Shown: piece after piece, positions 45,104 to 52,783 of the stretch
Position numbering within the stretch: the first letter of the stretch is position 1
Layout: the number at the start of each line of letters is the position of its first letter
Assembly (NCBI RefSeq): GCF_014649955.1
Contig: NZ_BMUA01000009.1
Span: 124,001 to 188,000, forward strand
DNA from: Streptomyces violascens
Lineage (GTDB): Bacteria; Actinomycetota; Actinomycetes; Streptomycetales; Streptomycetaceae
DNA length: 64,000 bases
Direction of reading: 5' to 3'
Position numbers and translations under genes: made by a program
Notes under the pieces: generated by a model
The model's input: only the letters and a program-made list of their open reading frames with translations
What the model was told of the DNA's origin: nothing
Database searches by the model: none

Positions 45104-46197
45104 CCGACCTGAACAAGACCGGCGCCGCGGTCGGCGAGCCGGTCGCGGCGGAGCGGCCTTCGGACGCCTTCCTCGACGTACGCGACCTGAAGGTGCACTT
45201 CCCGACCGACGACGGCCTGGTCAAGTCCGTCGACGGGCTCAGCTTCTCGCTGGAGAAGGGCAAGACCCTCGGCATCGTGGGCGAGTCCGGCTCCGGCAAG
45301 TCCGTCACCTCGATGGGCATCATGGGCCTGCACACGGCCGGCCAGTACGGCAAGCGCAAGGCGCAGATCTCCGGCGAGATCTGGCTCAACGGCAAGGAGT
45401 TGCTCTCCGCCGATCCGGACGAGGTGCGCAAGCTGCGCGGCCGCGACATGGCCATGATCTTCCAGGACCCGCTGTCCGCGCTGCACCCGTACTTCACCAT
45501 CGGCAAGCAGATCGTCGAGGCGTACCGGGTCCACCACGACGTCGACAAGAAGACGGCGCGCACCCGGGCGATCGAGATGCTCGACCGGGTCGGCATCCCG
45601 CAGCCCGACAAGCGGGTGGACTCCTACCCGCACGAGTTCTCGGGCGGCATGCGCCAGCGCGCGATGATCGCGATGTCGCTGGTGAACAACCCCGACCTGC
45701 TGATCGCGGACGAGCCGACGACCGCCCTCGACGTCACCGTCCAGGCGCAGATCCTCGACCTGATCCGGGACCTGCAGAAGGAGTTCGGCTCCGCGGTCAT
45801 CATCATCACGCACGACCTGGGCGTCGTCGCCGAGCTCGCCGACGACATCCTGGTGATGTACGGCGGCCGGTGCGTGGAGCGCGGCCCGGCGGAGAAGGTC
45901 TTCTACGAGCCCCGCCACCCGTACACCTGGGGCCTGCTCGGCTCGATGCCGCGCATCGACCGGGAGGAGACCGAGCGCCTCATCCCGGTGAAGGGCTCCC
46001 CGCCGTCCCTGATCAACATCCCGTCCGGCTGCGCCTTCAACCCGCGCTGCCCGTACGCCGATGTGCCCAAGGACAACATCACCCGGACCGTGCGCCCCGA
46101 CCTGGCCGACGGCGGCAGCGGTCACTGGACCGCCTGCCACATGACGCCGGACGAGCGGGAGCGCATCTGGACCGAAGAGATTGCGCCCAAGCTGTGA
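45100..46197 (+). CDS. Peptide ABC transporter ATP-binding protein (DppD/OppD type)
   Basis: A 365-residue ATPase. Walker A GESGSGKS is at 61-68; the signature reads FSGGMRQRAM and Walker B LLIADEPT. The C-terminal oligo_HPY region has the Cys-rich GCAFNPRCPY motif, known from this family. It is coupled at both ends: ATGA with dppB and GTGA with dppF. Confidence 0.94.
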   Translation: MTDLNKTGAAVGEPVAAERPSDAFLDVRDLKVHFPTDDGLVKSVDGLSFSLEKGKTLGIVGESGSGKSVTSMGIMGLHTAGQYGKRKAQISGEIWLNGKELLSADPDEVRKLRGRDMAMIFQDPLSALHPYFTIGKQIVEAYRVHHDVDKKTARTRAIEMLDRVGIPQPDKRVDSYPHEFSGGMRQRAMIAMSLVNNPDLLIADEPTTALDVTVQAQILDLIRDLQKEFGSAVIIITHDLGVVAELADDILVMYGGRCVERGPAEKVFYEPRHPYTWGLLGSMPRIDREETERLIPVKGSPPSLINIPSGCAFNPRCPYADVPKDNITRTVRPDLADGGSGHWTACHMTPDERERIWTEEIAPKL

Positions 46198-47555
46198 GCG
46201 AGGACAAAGGCGTGACGGACAACGACGTGGCGATTCCCGCGCAGAGCAAGGGCGCGGCCCCGACCGAGGACGCAGCTCCCGGCGAGGTACTGCTCAAGGT
46301 CAGCGGTCTGCAGAAGCACTTCCCGATCCGCAGCGGTCTGCTGAAGCGGCAGACCGGTTCGGTCAAGGCGGTGGACGGCCTCGACTTCGACGTGCGCTCC
46401 GGCGAGACGCTCGGCGTGGTCGGCGAGTCCGGCTGCGGCAAGTCGACGATGGGCCGCCTCATCACCCGGCTGCTCGAACCGACCGGCGGCACGGTCGAGT
46501 TCGAGGGCCGGGACATCACCCACCTCGGGGTGCGCGGCATGCGCCCGATGCGCCGCGACGTCCAGATGATCTTCCAGGACCCGTACTCCTCGCTGAACCC
46601 GCGGCACACCGTGGGCGGCATCATCTCGGCCCCCTTCAAGCTCCAGGGCGTCGAGCCCGAGGGCGGGGTCAAGAAGGAGGTCCAGCGGCTCCTGGAGGTC
46701 GTGGGCCTCAACCCGGAGCACTACAACCGCTATCCGCACGAGTTCTCCGGCGGTCAGCGCCAGCGCATCGGCATCGCCCGCGCGCTCGCGCTCAAGCCGA
46801 AGCTGGTCGTGGCGGACGAGCCGGTCTCCGCGCTCGACGTGTCGATCCAGGCGCAGGTGGTCAACCTCCTGGACGATCTCCAGCAGGAGCTCGGCCTGAC
46901 GTACGTGATCATCGCGCACGACCTGTCGGTCATCCGGCACGTGTCGGACCGGATCGCGGTCATGTACCTCGGCAAGATCGTGGAGTTGGCCGACCGCAAG
47001 TCGCTGTACGCGGCGCCGATGCACCCGTACACCAAGGCACTGATGTCCGCGGTGCCGGTGCCGGACCCCAAGCGGCGCGGCATGAAGAGCGAGCGGATCC
47101 TCCTGAAGGGCGACGTCCCCTCGCCGATCTCGCCGCCGAGCGGCTGCCGGTTCCACACCCGGTGCTGGAAGGCGACGGAGGTCTGCAAGACGCAGGAGCC
47201 GGCCCTCGTCGAGCTGAAGCCGGGCCAGCAGGTGGCCTGCCACCACCCGGAGAACGCGCCGGACCAGGCGCCGGGCGAGGAGGTGCTTCCGGAGGCCAGG
47301 GAGTCGATCGAAGTCGTGACGATCGGCGAGGCGGTGGCGGAGGAGTCGCCTGCTGCTTCCGAGGCGCCCGAGGAGCCTGCCGCGGCAGAGGCGGCAGAGG
47401 CGGCAGAGGCGGCAGAGGCGGCAGAGGCGGCAGAGGCCTCCCAGGCCTCCGAGACGTCCGAAGCGTCCGAAGCGTCCGACGCGTCCTCCGGGGCGGCGGG
47501 TGCCGAGGGCGAATCCGGACCGGACGACACCGTTCAGGAGTCAACCGACAAGTAG
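46194..47555 (+). CDS. Peptide ABC transporter ATP-binding protein (DppF/OppF type) with Glu/Ala/Ser tail
   Basis: A 453-residue ATPase with Walker A GESGCGKS near 79, FSGGQRQR and Walker B LVVADEPV, and an oligo_HPY C-terminal region. The last ~90 residues are a disordered acidic tail of EAA repeats then SEA/SDA repeats, encoded by a 9-bp minisatellite; usual family members end near residue 360. GTG at 46194 overlaps the dppD stop; a second in-frame GTG at 46212 is possible. Confidence 0.93.
   Translation: MSEDKGVTDNDVAIPAQSKGAAPTEDAAPGEVLLKVSGLQKHFPIRSGLLKRQTGSVKAVDGLDFDVRSGETLGVVGESGCGKSTMGRLITRLLEPTGGTVEFEGRDITHLGVRGMRPMRRDVQMIFQDPYSSLNPRHTVGGIISAPFKLQGVEPEGGVKKEVQRLLEVVGLNPEHYNRYPHEFSGGQRQRIGIARALALKPKLVVADEPVSALDVSIQAQVVNLLDDLQQELGLTYVIIAHDLSVIRHVSDRIAVMYLGKIVELADRKSLYAAPMHPYTKALMSAVPVPDPKRRGMKSERILLKGDVPSPISPPSGCRFHTRCWKATEVCKTQEPALVELKPGQQVACHHPENAPDQAPGEEVLPEARESIEVVTIGEAVAEESPAASEAPEEPAAAEAAEAAEAAEAAEAAEASQASETSEASEASDASSGAAGAEGESGPDDTVQESTDK
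47384..47437 (+). repeat. 9-bp minisatellite within dppF-type gene
   Basis: Six tandem copies of GGCAGAGGC encode an Ala-Glu-Ala run in the C-terminal tail. Being a multiple of three, copy-number change would alter tail length without a frameshift. Confidence 0.9.
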
Positions 47556-47650
47556 GGCATGACAGTTCGGCAAAGTCATGTTCATGCCGAAGCGGGAGAG
47601 TGCAGAGTCTGCGTGTCCGTACCAACGGCATGCGTACGAAGGGCAGACTC

Positions 47651-49057
47651 ATGGCACTCTCCCGTTCGGCACGTCGTACCTCCTCCCGGCTGCTCGCCCT
47701 CGCCACCGCGGTGGCCGCCGGGTTGACCATCGCCGCCGCGCCCGCCGCCTCACCGGGTGCCCCGGGCATCGGCGACCCGTACTTCCCCAATCTGGGCAAC
47801 GGCGGCTTCGACGCCCTCCATTACGACCTCGGGGTGAGCTACAACCCCGATTCCGGGCGCCTGGACGGGCGCACCACCCTGACCGCCCGGGCCACCCAGA
47901 ACCTCTCCAGCTTCGACCTCGACCTCCAGAAGCTCACCGTCGACTCGATCCGGGTGAACGGCAAGCCTGCCGACTTCAGCAGAACCGGCGACGAGATCGT
48001 CATCACTCCGCGCCACCGGCTGCGCAAGGGCGAGGAGTTCGAGGTCACGGTCGCCTACGGCGGGGTGCCGCAGGCCCTGAACGGGCCCATCGTCTTCGGC
48101 TCCGACTACGGGTGGATGAAGACCAAGGACGGCGTGTTCGTCGCGTGCGAGCCGAACGCCGCCTCCACCTGGTTCCCGTCCAGCGACCACCCCGGCGACA
48201 AGGCGACGTACGACATCCGCATCGACGCGCCCAAGGGCCTGACGGGCGTGTCCAACGGGCGCCTGGTGGACTCCTATGACAAGGGCGGCCGTTCGTACTT
48301 CCACTGGCGCGAGACCAAGCCGATGGCGACGTATCTCGCGACCGCGTCCATAGGCAAGTTCGACGTGAAGACGGGCAAGACGCCTGCGGGTACGCCCATT
48401 TACGTCGCGATCGACCCGGTCCTGGCCAACCAGAACAAGGTCGACGTGTACGCGGTGACCGCCGAGGCCACCGACTACTGGTCCAAGCTGTTCGGCCCGT
48501 ACCCGTTCGAGGAGACCGGCGCGGTCGTGGACGACATGCCCGAGGCCGGGTTCTCCCTGGAGACCCAGTCCAAGCCGAGCTATTCGGCGGTACGTTCCGA
48601 GTCGACCATCGTCCACGAGCTCGCCCACCAGTGGTTCGGCGACTCGGTGTCGGTCGCGCACTGGGACGACATCTGGCTCAACGAGGGCTTCGCGACGTAC
48701 GCGCAGTGGCTGTGGGCCGAACACCGCGGGACGGCGACGGCCCACGACTCCTTCCTTGCCGCCTACAACTCGCGCCCGGCCGACGCCGACTTCTGGAAGA
48801 TCGAGGTGGCCGACCCGCAGCGCGACACGATGTTCGCCTCCGCGGTCTACCAGCGGGGCGCGATGATGCTTCAGGAACTGCGCGAACGCATCGGTGACCA
48901 GGCCTTCTTCAAGCTCCTCCCGGCCTGGACGAAGCAGCACCGCTATCAGAACGCCGACACCGAGGACTTCATCGACCTGGCCGAGCACATCTCGGGCAAG
49001 TCGCTCGACGGCCTGTTCCAGAAGTGGATCTACGACACCGGCAAGCCCGCGCTCTAG
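47651..49057 (+). CDS. Secreted M1-family zinc metallopeptidase
   Basis: A 468-residue exported peptidase. The Sec signal is at about 1-33 (RRTSSRLLALATAVAAGLT), followed by the M1 N-terminal beta domain and the catalytic domain with HELAH (His322, Glu323, His326) and Glu345 in LNEGFATY. It is about half the length of PepN because the C-terminal helical domain is missing. The usual GXMEN substrate motif reads AGFSLETQ. The ATG at 47651 has AAGGG nearby; an in-frame ATG 7 codons upstream lacks a site. It probably supplies peptides or amino acids to the adjacent transporter. Confidence 0.9.
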   Translation: MALSRSARRTSSRLLALATAVAAGLTIAAAPAASPGAPGIGDPYFPNLGNGGFDALHYDLGVSYNPDSGRLDGRTTLTARATQNLSSFDLDLQKLTVDSIRVNGKPADFSRTGDEIVITPRHRLRKGEEFEVTVAYGGVPQALNGPIVFGSDYGWMKTKDGVFVACEPNAASTWFPSSDHPGDKATYDIRIDAPKGLTGVSNGRLVDSYDKGGRSYFHWRETKPMATYLATASIGKFDVKTGKTPAGTPIYVAIDPVLANQNKVDVYAVTAEATDYWSKLFGPYPFEETGAVVDDMPEAGFSLETQSKPSYSAVRSESTIVHELAHQWFGDSVSVAHWDDIWLNEGFATYAQWLWAEHRGTATAHDSFLAAYNSRPADADFWKIEVADPQRDTMFASAVYQRGAMMLQELRERIGDQAFFKLLPAWTKQHRYQNADTEDFIDLAEHISGKSLDGLFQKWIYDTGKPAL

Positions 49058-49103
49058 GCCCGGCGTGTGCCGAGGGGCACCTCCGTATGCGTAAAAATGC
49101 GGG

Positions 49104-49763
49104 GTGCTTCACGAACTGTTCAGTCCCTCCGTCCAGCATGCGCTGGACCTCGTCGGAATCTTCGTCTTCGCGATCTCCGGCGCCCTGCTCGCCGTGCGAA
49201 AGAACTTCGACGTGTTCGGCATCGCGGTGCTCGCCGAGGTCACCGCACTGGGCGGAGGACTGTTCCGCGACCTCATCATCGGAGCGGTCCCGCCGGCCGC
49301 CTTCTCGGACCTCGGGTACTTCGTGACCCCGCTGCTGGCCGCGGTGCTCGTCTTCTTCCTCCACCCCGAGGTCGAGCGGACCCAGACCGCGGTCAACGTC
49401 TTCGACGCGGCGGGCCTCGGCCTGTTCTGCGTGACGGGCACGACCAAGGCGTACGACTACGGGCTCGGCCTCACCCCCTCGGCGGCCCTGGGCCTCGCGA
49501 CGGCGGTGGGCGGCGGCGTACTGCGCGACGTTCTGGCCAACGAGGTCCCCTCGCTGCTCCGCTGGGACCGCGACCTGTACGCGGTCCCAGCGATCGTCGG
49601 CTCCACGATGATCGTGCTCTTCATCCGCTTCGACCTCCTGAACGCGACGACGAGCGGCCTGGCGGTGGTCACGGCGTTCCTGCTGCGCATCGCGGCCCTG
49701 AAGTACCACTGGCGGGCACCGCGGGCCTGGAACCGGCGGAGTTCGGCCCTGGAGGAGGCGTGA
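49104..49763 (+). CDS. TRIC/UPF0126-type membrane channel
   Basis: A 219-residue protein with seven hydrophobic helices in two repeated halves, each with a GGG-containing turn (GGGLFRDLI near 52-60 and GGGVLRDVL near 138-146). This is the trimeric intracellular cation channel fold; bacterial members conduct potassium or sodium, though some have been called glycine transporters (YicG). GTG start. It stands alone, 46 bp after the M1 peptidase stop. Confidence 0.88.
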   Translation: MLHELFSPSVQHALDLVGIFVFAISGALLAVRKNFDVFGIAVLAEVTALGGGLFRDLIIGAVPPAAFSDLGYFVTPLLAAVLVFFLHPEVERTQTAVNVFDAAGLGLFCVTGTTKAYDYGLGLTPSAALGLATAVGGGVLRDVLANEVPSLLRWDRDLYAVPAIVGSTMIVLFIRFDLLNATTSGLAVVTAFLLRIAALKYHWRAPRAWNRRSSALEEA

Positions 49764-49848
49764 GGGCGCTGAGGGGCGGGGTTGGGGCCGGGGTCGAGGG
49801 AGCGGAAAAAGCTACCGCTCAGTAATTTATCGGTGTACGGTGCTGCGC

Positions 49849-50718
49849 ATGGCACAGGCATCGTCACAGGTACTCCCCGCCGCGATCGGGGACAGCGAGT
49901 TCGACCGCGACACCGCCGTCACCCTGCGCGAAGCAGGGGTCTATGACGCGGAACTCTCGGCGGGCTGGACCATCATCCACGCCGTCAACGGCGGCTATCT
50001 GCTCGCCCTGCTCGGCCGTGCGCTCGGCGACGCGCTGCCGCACCCGGACCCGTTCACTGTCTCCGCGCACTACCTCACGCCGTCCGTGCCCGGGCCCGCG
50101 GTCATCCGCACCCAGGTGGTGCGTACCGGCCGCACCCTCTCCACCGGCCAGGCCTCGCTCTTCCAGTACGACGAGAGCGGCGCGGAGGTCGAACGCATCC
50201 GGGTCCTCGCCTCGTACGGGGACCTCTCCGCGCTGAGCGACGACGTGCGCACCACGGCCAAGCCGCCCGCGATTCCGCCGCTCTCGCACTGCATCGGCGC
50301 GACGGACGCCCCCGACGGCAGCCGGCCGCCCATCCCCGGCAGCTCCGCGATCACCGACCGGCTGATGCTCAAGCTCGACCCGACCACGCTCGGCTGGGCG
50401 GTGGGCGCGCCGTCCGGCAAGGGCGAGATGCGGGCGTGGTTCGGGCTCGCCGACGGGCGCGACGCCGACCCCATCTCGCTGCTGCTCACCGTCGACGCGC
50501 TGCCGCCGACCTCGTTCGAGCTGGGCCTGAAGGGCTGGACCCCGACGGTGGAGCTCACCACGCACATCCGCTGCCGCCCGGCGCCGGGTCCGCTGCGGGT
50601 GTCCATCACCACGCGGAACCTGGCGGGGGGATTCCTGGAGGAGGACGCGGAAGTCTGGGACTCGGCGGACCGGTTGGTGGCCCAGTCCCGGCAACTGGCG
50701 CGGGCGCCGCGGGATTGA
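49849..50718 (+). CDS. Acyl-CoA thioesterase-like (TesB-type double hotdog) protein
   Basis: A 289-residue protein with two hotdog halves; AVNGGYLLALLGRALGDALP (about 43-62) is the typical first-helix region and the second half holds DALPPTSFELG (about 215-225). It is expected to hydrolyse acyl-CoA. The promoter region contains TACCGCTCAGTAA at about 49813-49825; its CTCAGTAA octamer recurs at the palindrome in front of the FabR/DesT-like gene 2.3 kb away. It converges on that regulator across a repeat block. Confidence 0.85.
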   Translation: MAQASSQVLPAAIGDSEFDRDTAVTLREAGVYDAELSAGWTIIHAVNGGYLLALLGRALGDALPHPDPFTVSAHYLTPSVPGPAVIRTQVVRTGRTLSTGQASLFQYDESGAEVERIRVLASYGDLSALSDDVRTTAKPPAIPPLSHCIGATDAPDGSRPPIPGSSAITDRLMLKLDPTTLGWAVGAPSGKGEMRAWFGLADGRDADPISLLLTVDALPPTSFELGLKGWTPTVELTTHIRCRPAPGPLRVSITTRNLAGGFLEEDAEVWDSADRLVAQSRQLARAPRD

Positions 50719-50773
50719 GGGTGGAGTTAGCCCACCCACCCGCCCATGACTCGGCGTCGAATGGCCCGACCCA

Positions 50774-51110
50774 CCTGGGGCTCCGCCCCGGACCCCGGGG
50801 AGTTTGCCTACTTGGCCGCCCGTGACGGGGTTGGTTGGGCCGAGCTCCTGGGGCTCCGCCCCGGACCCTGGGGAGTTTGCCTACCTGGCCGCCTGTGACG
50901 GGGTTGGTTGGGCCGAGCTCCTGGGGCTCCGCCCCAGACCTCGGGGGTTTGCCCACCCGCCCGCCCGTGACGGGGAGCTGGTTGGCTCGGCCCCGGGGGC
51001 TGCGCCCTTGGCCCCGCTTCGGGGCTCCGCCCCGGACTCTGTGGGGCGTCGGCCCACCCGCCCCGCCAGTTACGGGGGTTGGTTGGGTTGAGCCCTGGGG
51101 CTTCGCCCTC
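50774..51110. repeat. Tandem 73-bp repeat, about 4-5 units
   Basis: Units start with CCTGGGGCTCCGCCCC at 50774, 50847 and 50920 (exactly 73 bp apart), with diverged units beginning near 50992 and 51021-51095. Each contains a GGGGC-TCC-GCCCC hairpin, GAGTTTGCCTAC and CGTGACGGGGTTGGTTGGGC. The first two units are nearly identical; later ones have drifted. 73 is not a multiple of three, so this is not a protein repeat. Confidence 0.85.
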
Positions 51111-51371
51111 TAGAACCCCCACGAGGGGCCCTGCCCCTCCGCGCCCTGGACCCCCGCGGAGGCTCCGCCCCTGTCCCCTCCGCGGGATCTCGCAGTTCCA
51201 GCCCGACGAAGGGCGGGGCCCTGCCCTTGCCTCCCTCCGCGGGCTCCGCCCCCCTGCCTTGCCTCGGAGGCCCCGGCCCCTAGTCCCCCCGCGCCCCGCC
51301 GGGATGGCTCCGGCTCAGGGGGGCCAGGTCTCGGCGCCGGACCCCACCCCGCCCGGCGTCAGTCCCAGCCT

Positions 51372-51400
51372 CTCCGGCGTTTGAGGAGCGGGGGTCTGGG
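51372..51400. repeat. Dispersed G+C-rich repeat, intergenic copy
   Basis: CTCCGGCGTTTGAGGAGCGG onward matches 14021-14049, which lies inside an ABC exporter gene, at 26 of 29 positions. This copy is in its usual place, between convergent genes. Confidence 0.75.
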
Positions 51401-51462
51401 GGCGGTGCGCCCAGTGCCGCCTACCGGGGCTCAATCGACACACCCCCGGAGGGTTTCGGGAA

Positions 51463-51483
51463 GGGGTGGGGTGGGGTGGGGGG
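51463..51483 (+). other. Potential G-quadruplex tract
   Basis: Four runs of at least four G separated by single T residues. This short-loop pattern favours a stable quadruplex. It lies 26 bp beyond the stop of the minus-strand tetR gene, where the transcript would instead carry C-runs. Confidence 0.6.
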
Positions 51484-51508
51484 ACTCCAGGGGGCTGGGG
51501 CCGAACCC

Positions 51509-52126
51509 CTAGTCCAGCCAGTGCCGGCGGCCCAGTGTCACCAGGCGGAGCTGCGCGCGGGCGGTCGTGAGGATCGACTCCTCGTCGGACTCGTCGCCCT
51601 CGAGCAGGGCCGACGCCGTCATCACCATGTGGTCGACGTACACCCCCGCCAGCATGCGCAGATCCGCCGAAGTCCACCCCGTCGACTGCGGATCCGCGCC
51701 GAGCGCCTCAGCGACCTCGTCCGCGAAGCGCCGCAGCTGGACACCGATGGCCTCGCGGACCGGAGCCACCCCGCCGTGCCGTTCGCGGGCGATGAAGCGG
51801 ACGTGCGCCGGGTGCGTGCGTACCTGCGCGGCGATCAGGGCCACCGCCCGGTGGATGCGTTCCTCACTCGCCCCGGTCGTCACGATCGCCGCCCGGATCG
51901 TGTCGTGGAGGCTGCCCAGCGCCTGCTCGACCAGGGCCACCCCGAGGTCGGCCGTGTCCGTGAAATGGCGGTAGAACGCGGCCGGCGCGACCCCCACGGC
52001 CCGGGTGACCTCGCGGAGCCCGAGGCTGCTCAGGCTCTGGTGCTCCAGGAGCTGGAGCGCCGAGTCCATGAGGGCCTGCCGGGTCTTCTGCTTCTGGGCC
52101 TGCCGGATTCCGAGAGTGTGGCTCAT
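51509..52126 (-). CDS. TetR-family regulator, FabR/DesT-like
   Basis: A 205-residue repressor. The segment QKQKTRQALMDSALQLLEHQ followed by LREVTRAVGVAPAAFYRHF, and the ligand-domain stretch FIARERHGG, track E. coli FabR and Pseudomonas DesT, which sense acyl-CoA saturation and control unsaturated fatty acid synthesis. A 22-bp near-perfect palindrome starts 6 bp before its ATG, so it probably represses itself. The thioesterase gene across the repeat block is a possible second target. No desaturase gene is in the window. Confidence 0.88.
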   Translation of the reverse strand: MSHTLGIRQAQKQKTRQALMDSALQLLEHQSLSSLGLREVTRAVGVAPAAFYRHFTDTADLGVALVEQALGSLHDTIRAAIVTTGASEERIHRAVALIAAQVRTHPAHVRFIARERHGGVAPVREAIGVQLRRFADEVAEALGADPQSTGWTSADLRMLAGVYVDHMVMTASALLEGDESDEESILTTARAQLRLVTLGRRHWLD

Positions 52127-52131
52127 GCCAC

Positions 52132-52153
52132 TCAGTAAACAGCTGTTTGCTGA
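52132..52153. promoter_or_regulatory. Palindromic operator upstream of FabR/DesT-like gene
   Basis: TCAGTAAACAGCTGTTTGCTGA is palindromic except for one base pair: half-sites AGTAAAC and GTTTGCT around AGCT. DesT sites have AGTGAAC/GTTCACT half-sites, which fits the regulator's family. A further half-site-like CAGTGAACAG lies at about 52179-52188. Confidence 0.75.
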
Positions 52154-52255
52154 AGTTGGGAAGACTAGACTCAGTAGTCAGTGAACAGTCGTACTCCCAA
52201 GGGTCGTTGGGGGCCGTCCGGTCCCGTCGCCCCGCCGCACACAGAAAGGGACCCC

Positions 52256-52411
52256 ATGCTTTTCCTCGTCGCAGCCCTCCTCCTGCTGGGGGTCGTGCTG
52301 GGCTCAGCGGCGCACCTCCCGCTCCCGGTCACCCTCGCCGTCGCCGGCGTCATCGGCGTCTGGCTCATCGTCTTCGCCGCCCGCGAACGCCTCTCGCACC
52401 GGAAGGGCTGA
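52256..52411 (+). CDS. Small membrane protein (51 residues)
   Basis: A 51-residue protein that is nearly all two hydrophobic segments (2-17 and 24-40) with a basic C-terminus (RERLSHRKG). AAAGGG stands 6 nt before the ATG at 52256. It is followed after 2 bp by a second membrane-protein gene, so the two form a small operon opposite the FabR/DesT-like gene. No function is recognised. Confidence 0.7.
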   Translation: MLFLVAALLLLGVVLGSAAHLPLPVTLAVAGVIGVWLIVFAARERLSHRKG

Positions 52412-52413
52412 CC

Positions 52414-52716
52414 ATGGAACTCGCAGCGATCCGACGCCGCACCCGCCCCCAGGCTCTCAAGGAGCAGGGGGTACCCCGGTCCCGTGACACCGACGGGATG
52501 GCCATCGCGGCCTTCGTCCTCGGCCTGCTCGGGCTGCTCGTCATGAACGTCGTCCTCGGCCCCATCGCCATCGTCCTGGCCTCGCTCTCCCTCCTGTACG
52601 GGACCAAGCGCCGCGGCCGGGCCCTGCTCGGGCTCGCCCTGGGCGTGGCCGACCTCGCGGTCCTGCTCGGCCTGGTCCTCGCCGACCACACCGTCTCCTG
52701 GGGGCTCGGCGGCTGA
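52414..52716 (+). CDS. DUF4190-type small membrane protein
   Basis: A 100-residue protein with a basic N-terminus, then two to three hydrophobic helices: AIAAFVLGLLGLLVMNVVLG (about 30-49), a second segment ending LSLLYG near 62, and ALGVADLAVLLGLVLA (about 74-89). The pattern MAIAAFVLGLLG...GP(I/L)AIVL...GLALG is that of DUF4190 proteins. Function unknown. It begins 2 bp after the preceding small gene. Confidence 0.75.
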   Translation: MELAAIRRRTRPQALKEQGVPRSRDTDGMAIAAFVLGLLGLLVMNVVLGPIAIVLASLSLLYGTKRRGRALLGLALGVADLAVLLGLVLADHTVSWGLGG

Positions 52717-52783
52717 ACCCTGCGGGCCCTGGCCGGAACTGCGGCACGGCCCGCCCGGCGCGGCTCGTAGAATCGGGCCCACC

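Larger units (their letters stand above)
50719..51508. other. 790-bp gene-free block of G+C-rich repeats
   Basis: Between convergent tesB-like and tetR genes. It holds a tandem 73-bp repeat (50774-51110), many GGGGCTCCGCCCC-type inverted repeats, a dispersed repeat copy (51372-51400) and a run of four G-blocks (51463-51483). Open frames of about 100 codons on both strands are composed of the repeats and have no protein character. Confidence 0.8.

Noticed and set aside
50774..51110. 73-bp units as a CRISPR array
   Set aside because: There are no unique spacers, whole units repeat directly, and no cas gene is present.
50804..51113. Open frames of 90-105 codons in the repeat block
   Set aside because: They consist of translated 73-bp repeats, whose length is not a multiple of three, on both strands.
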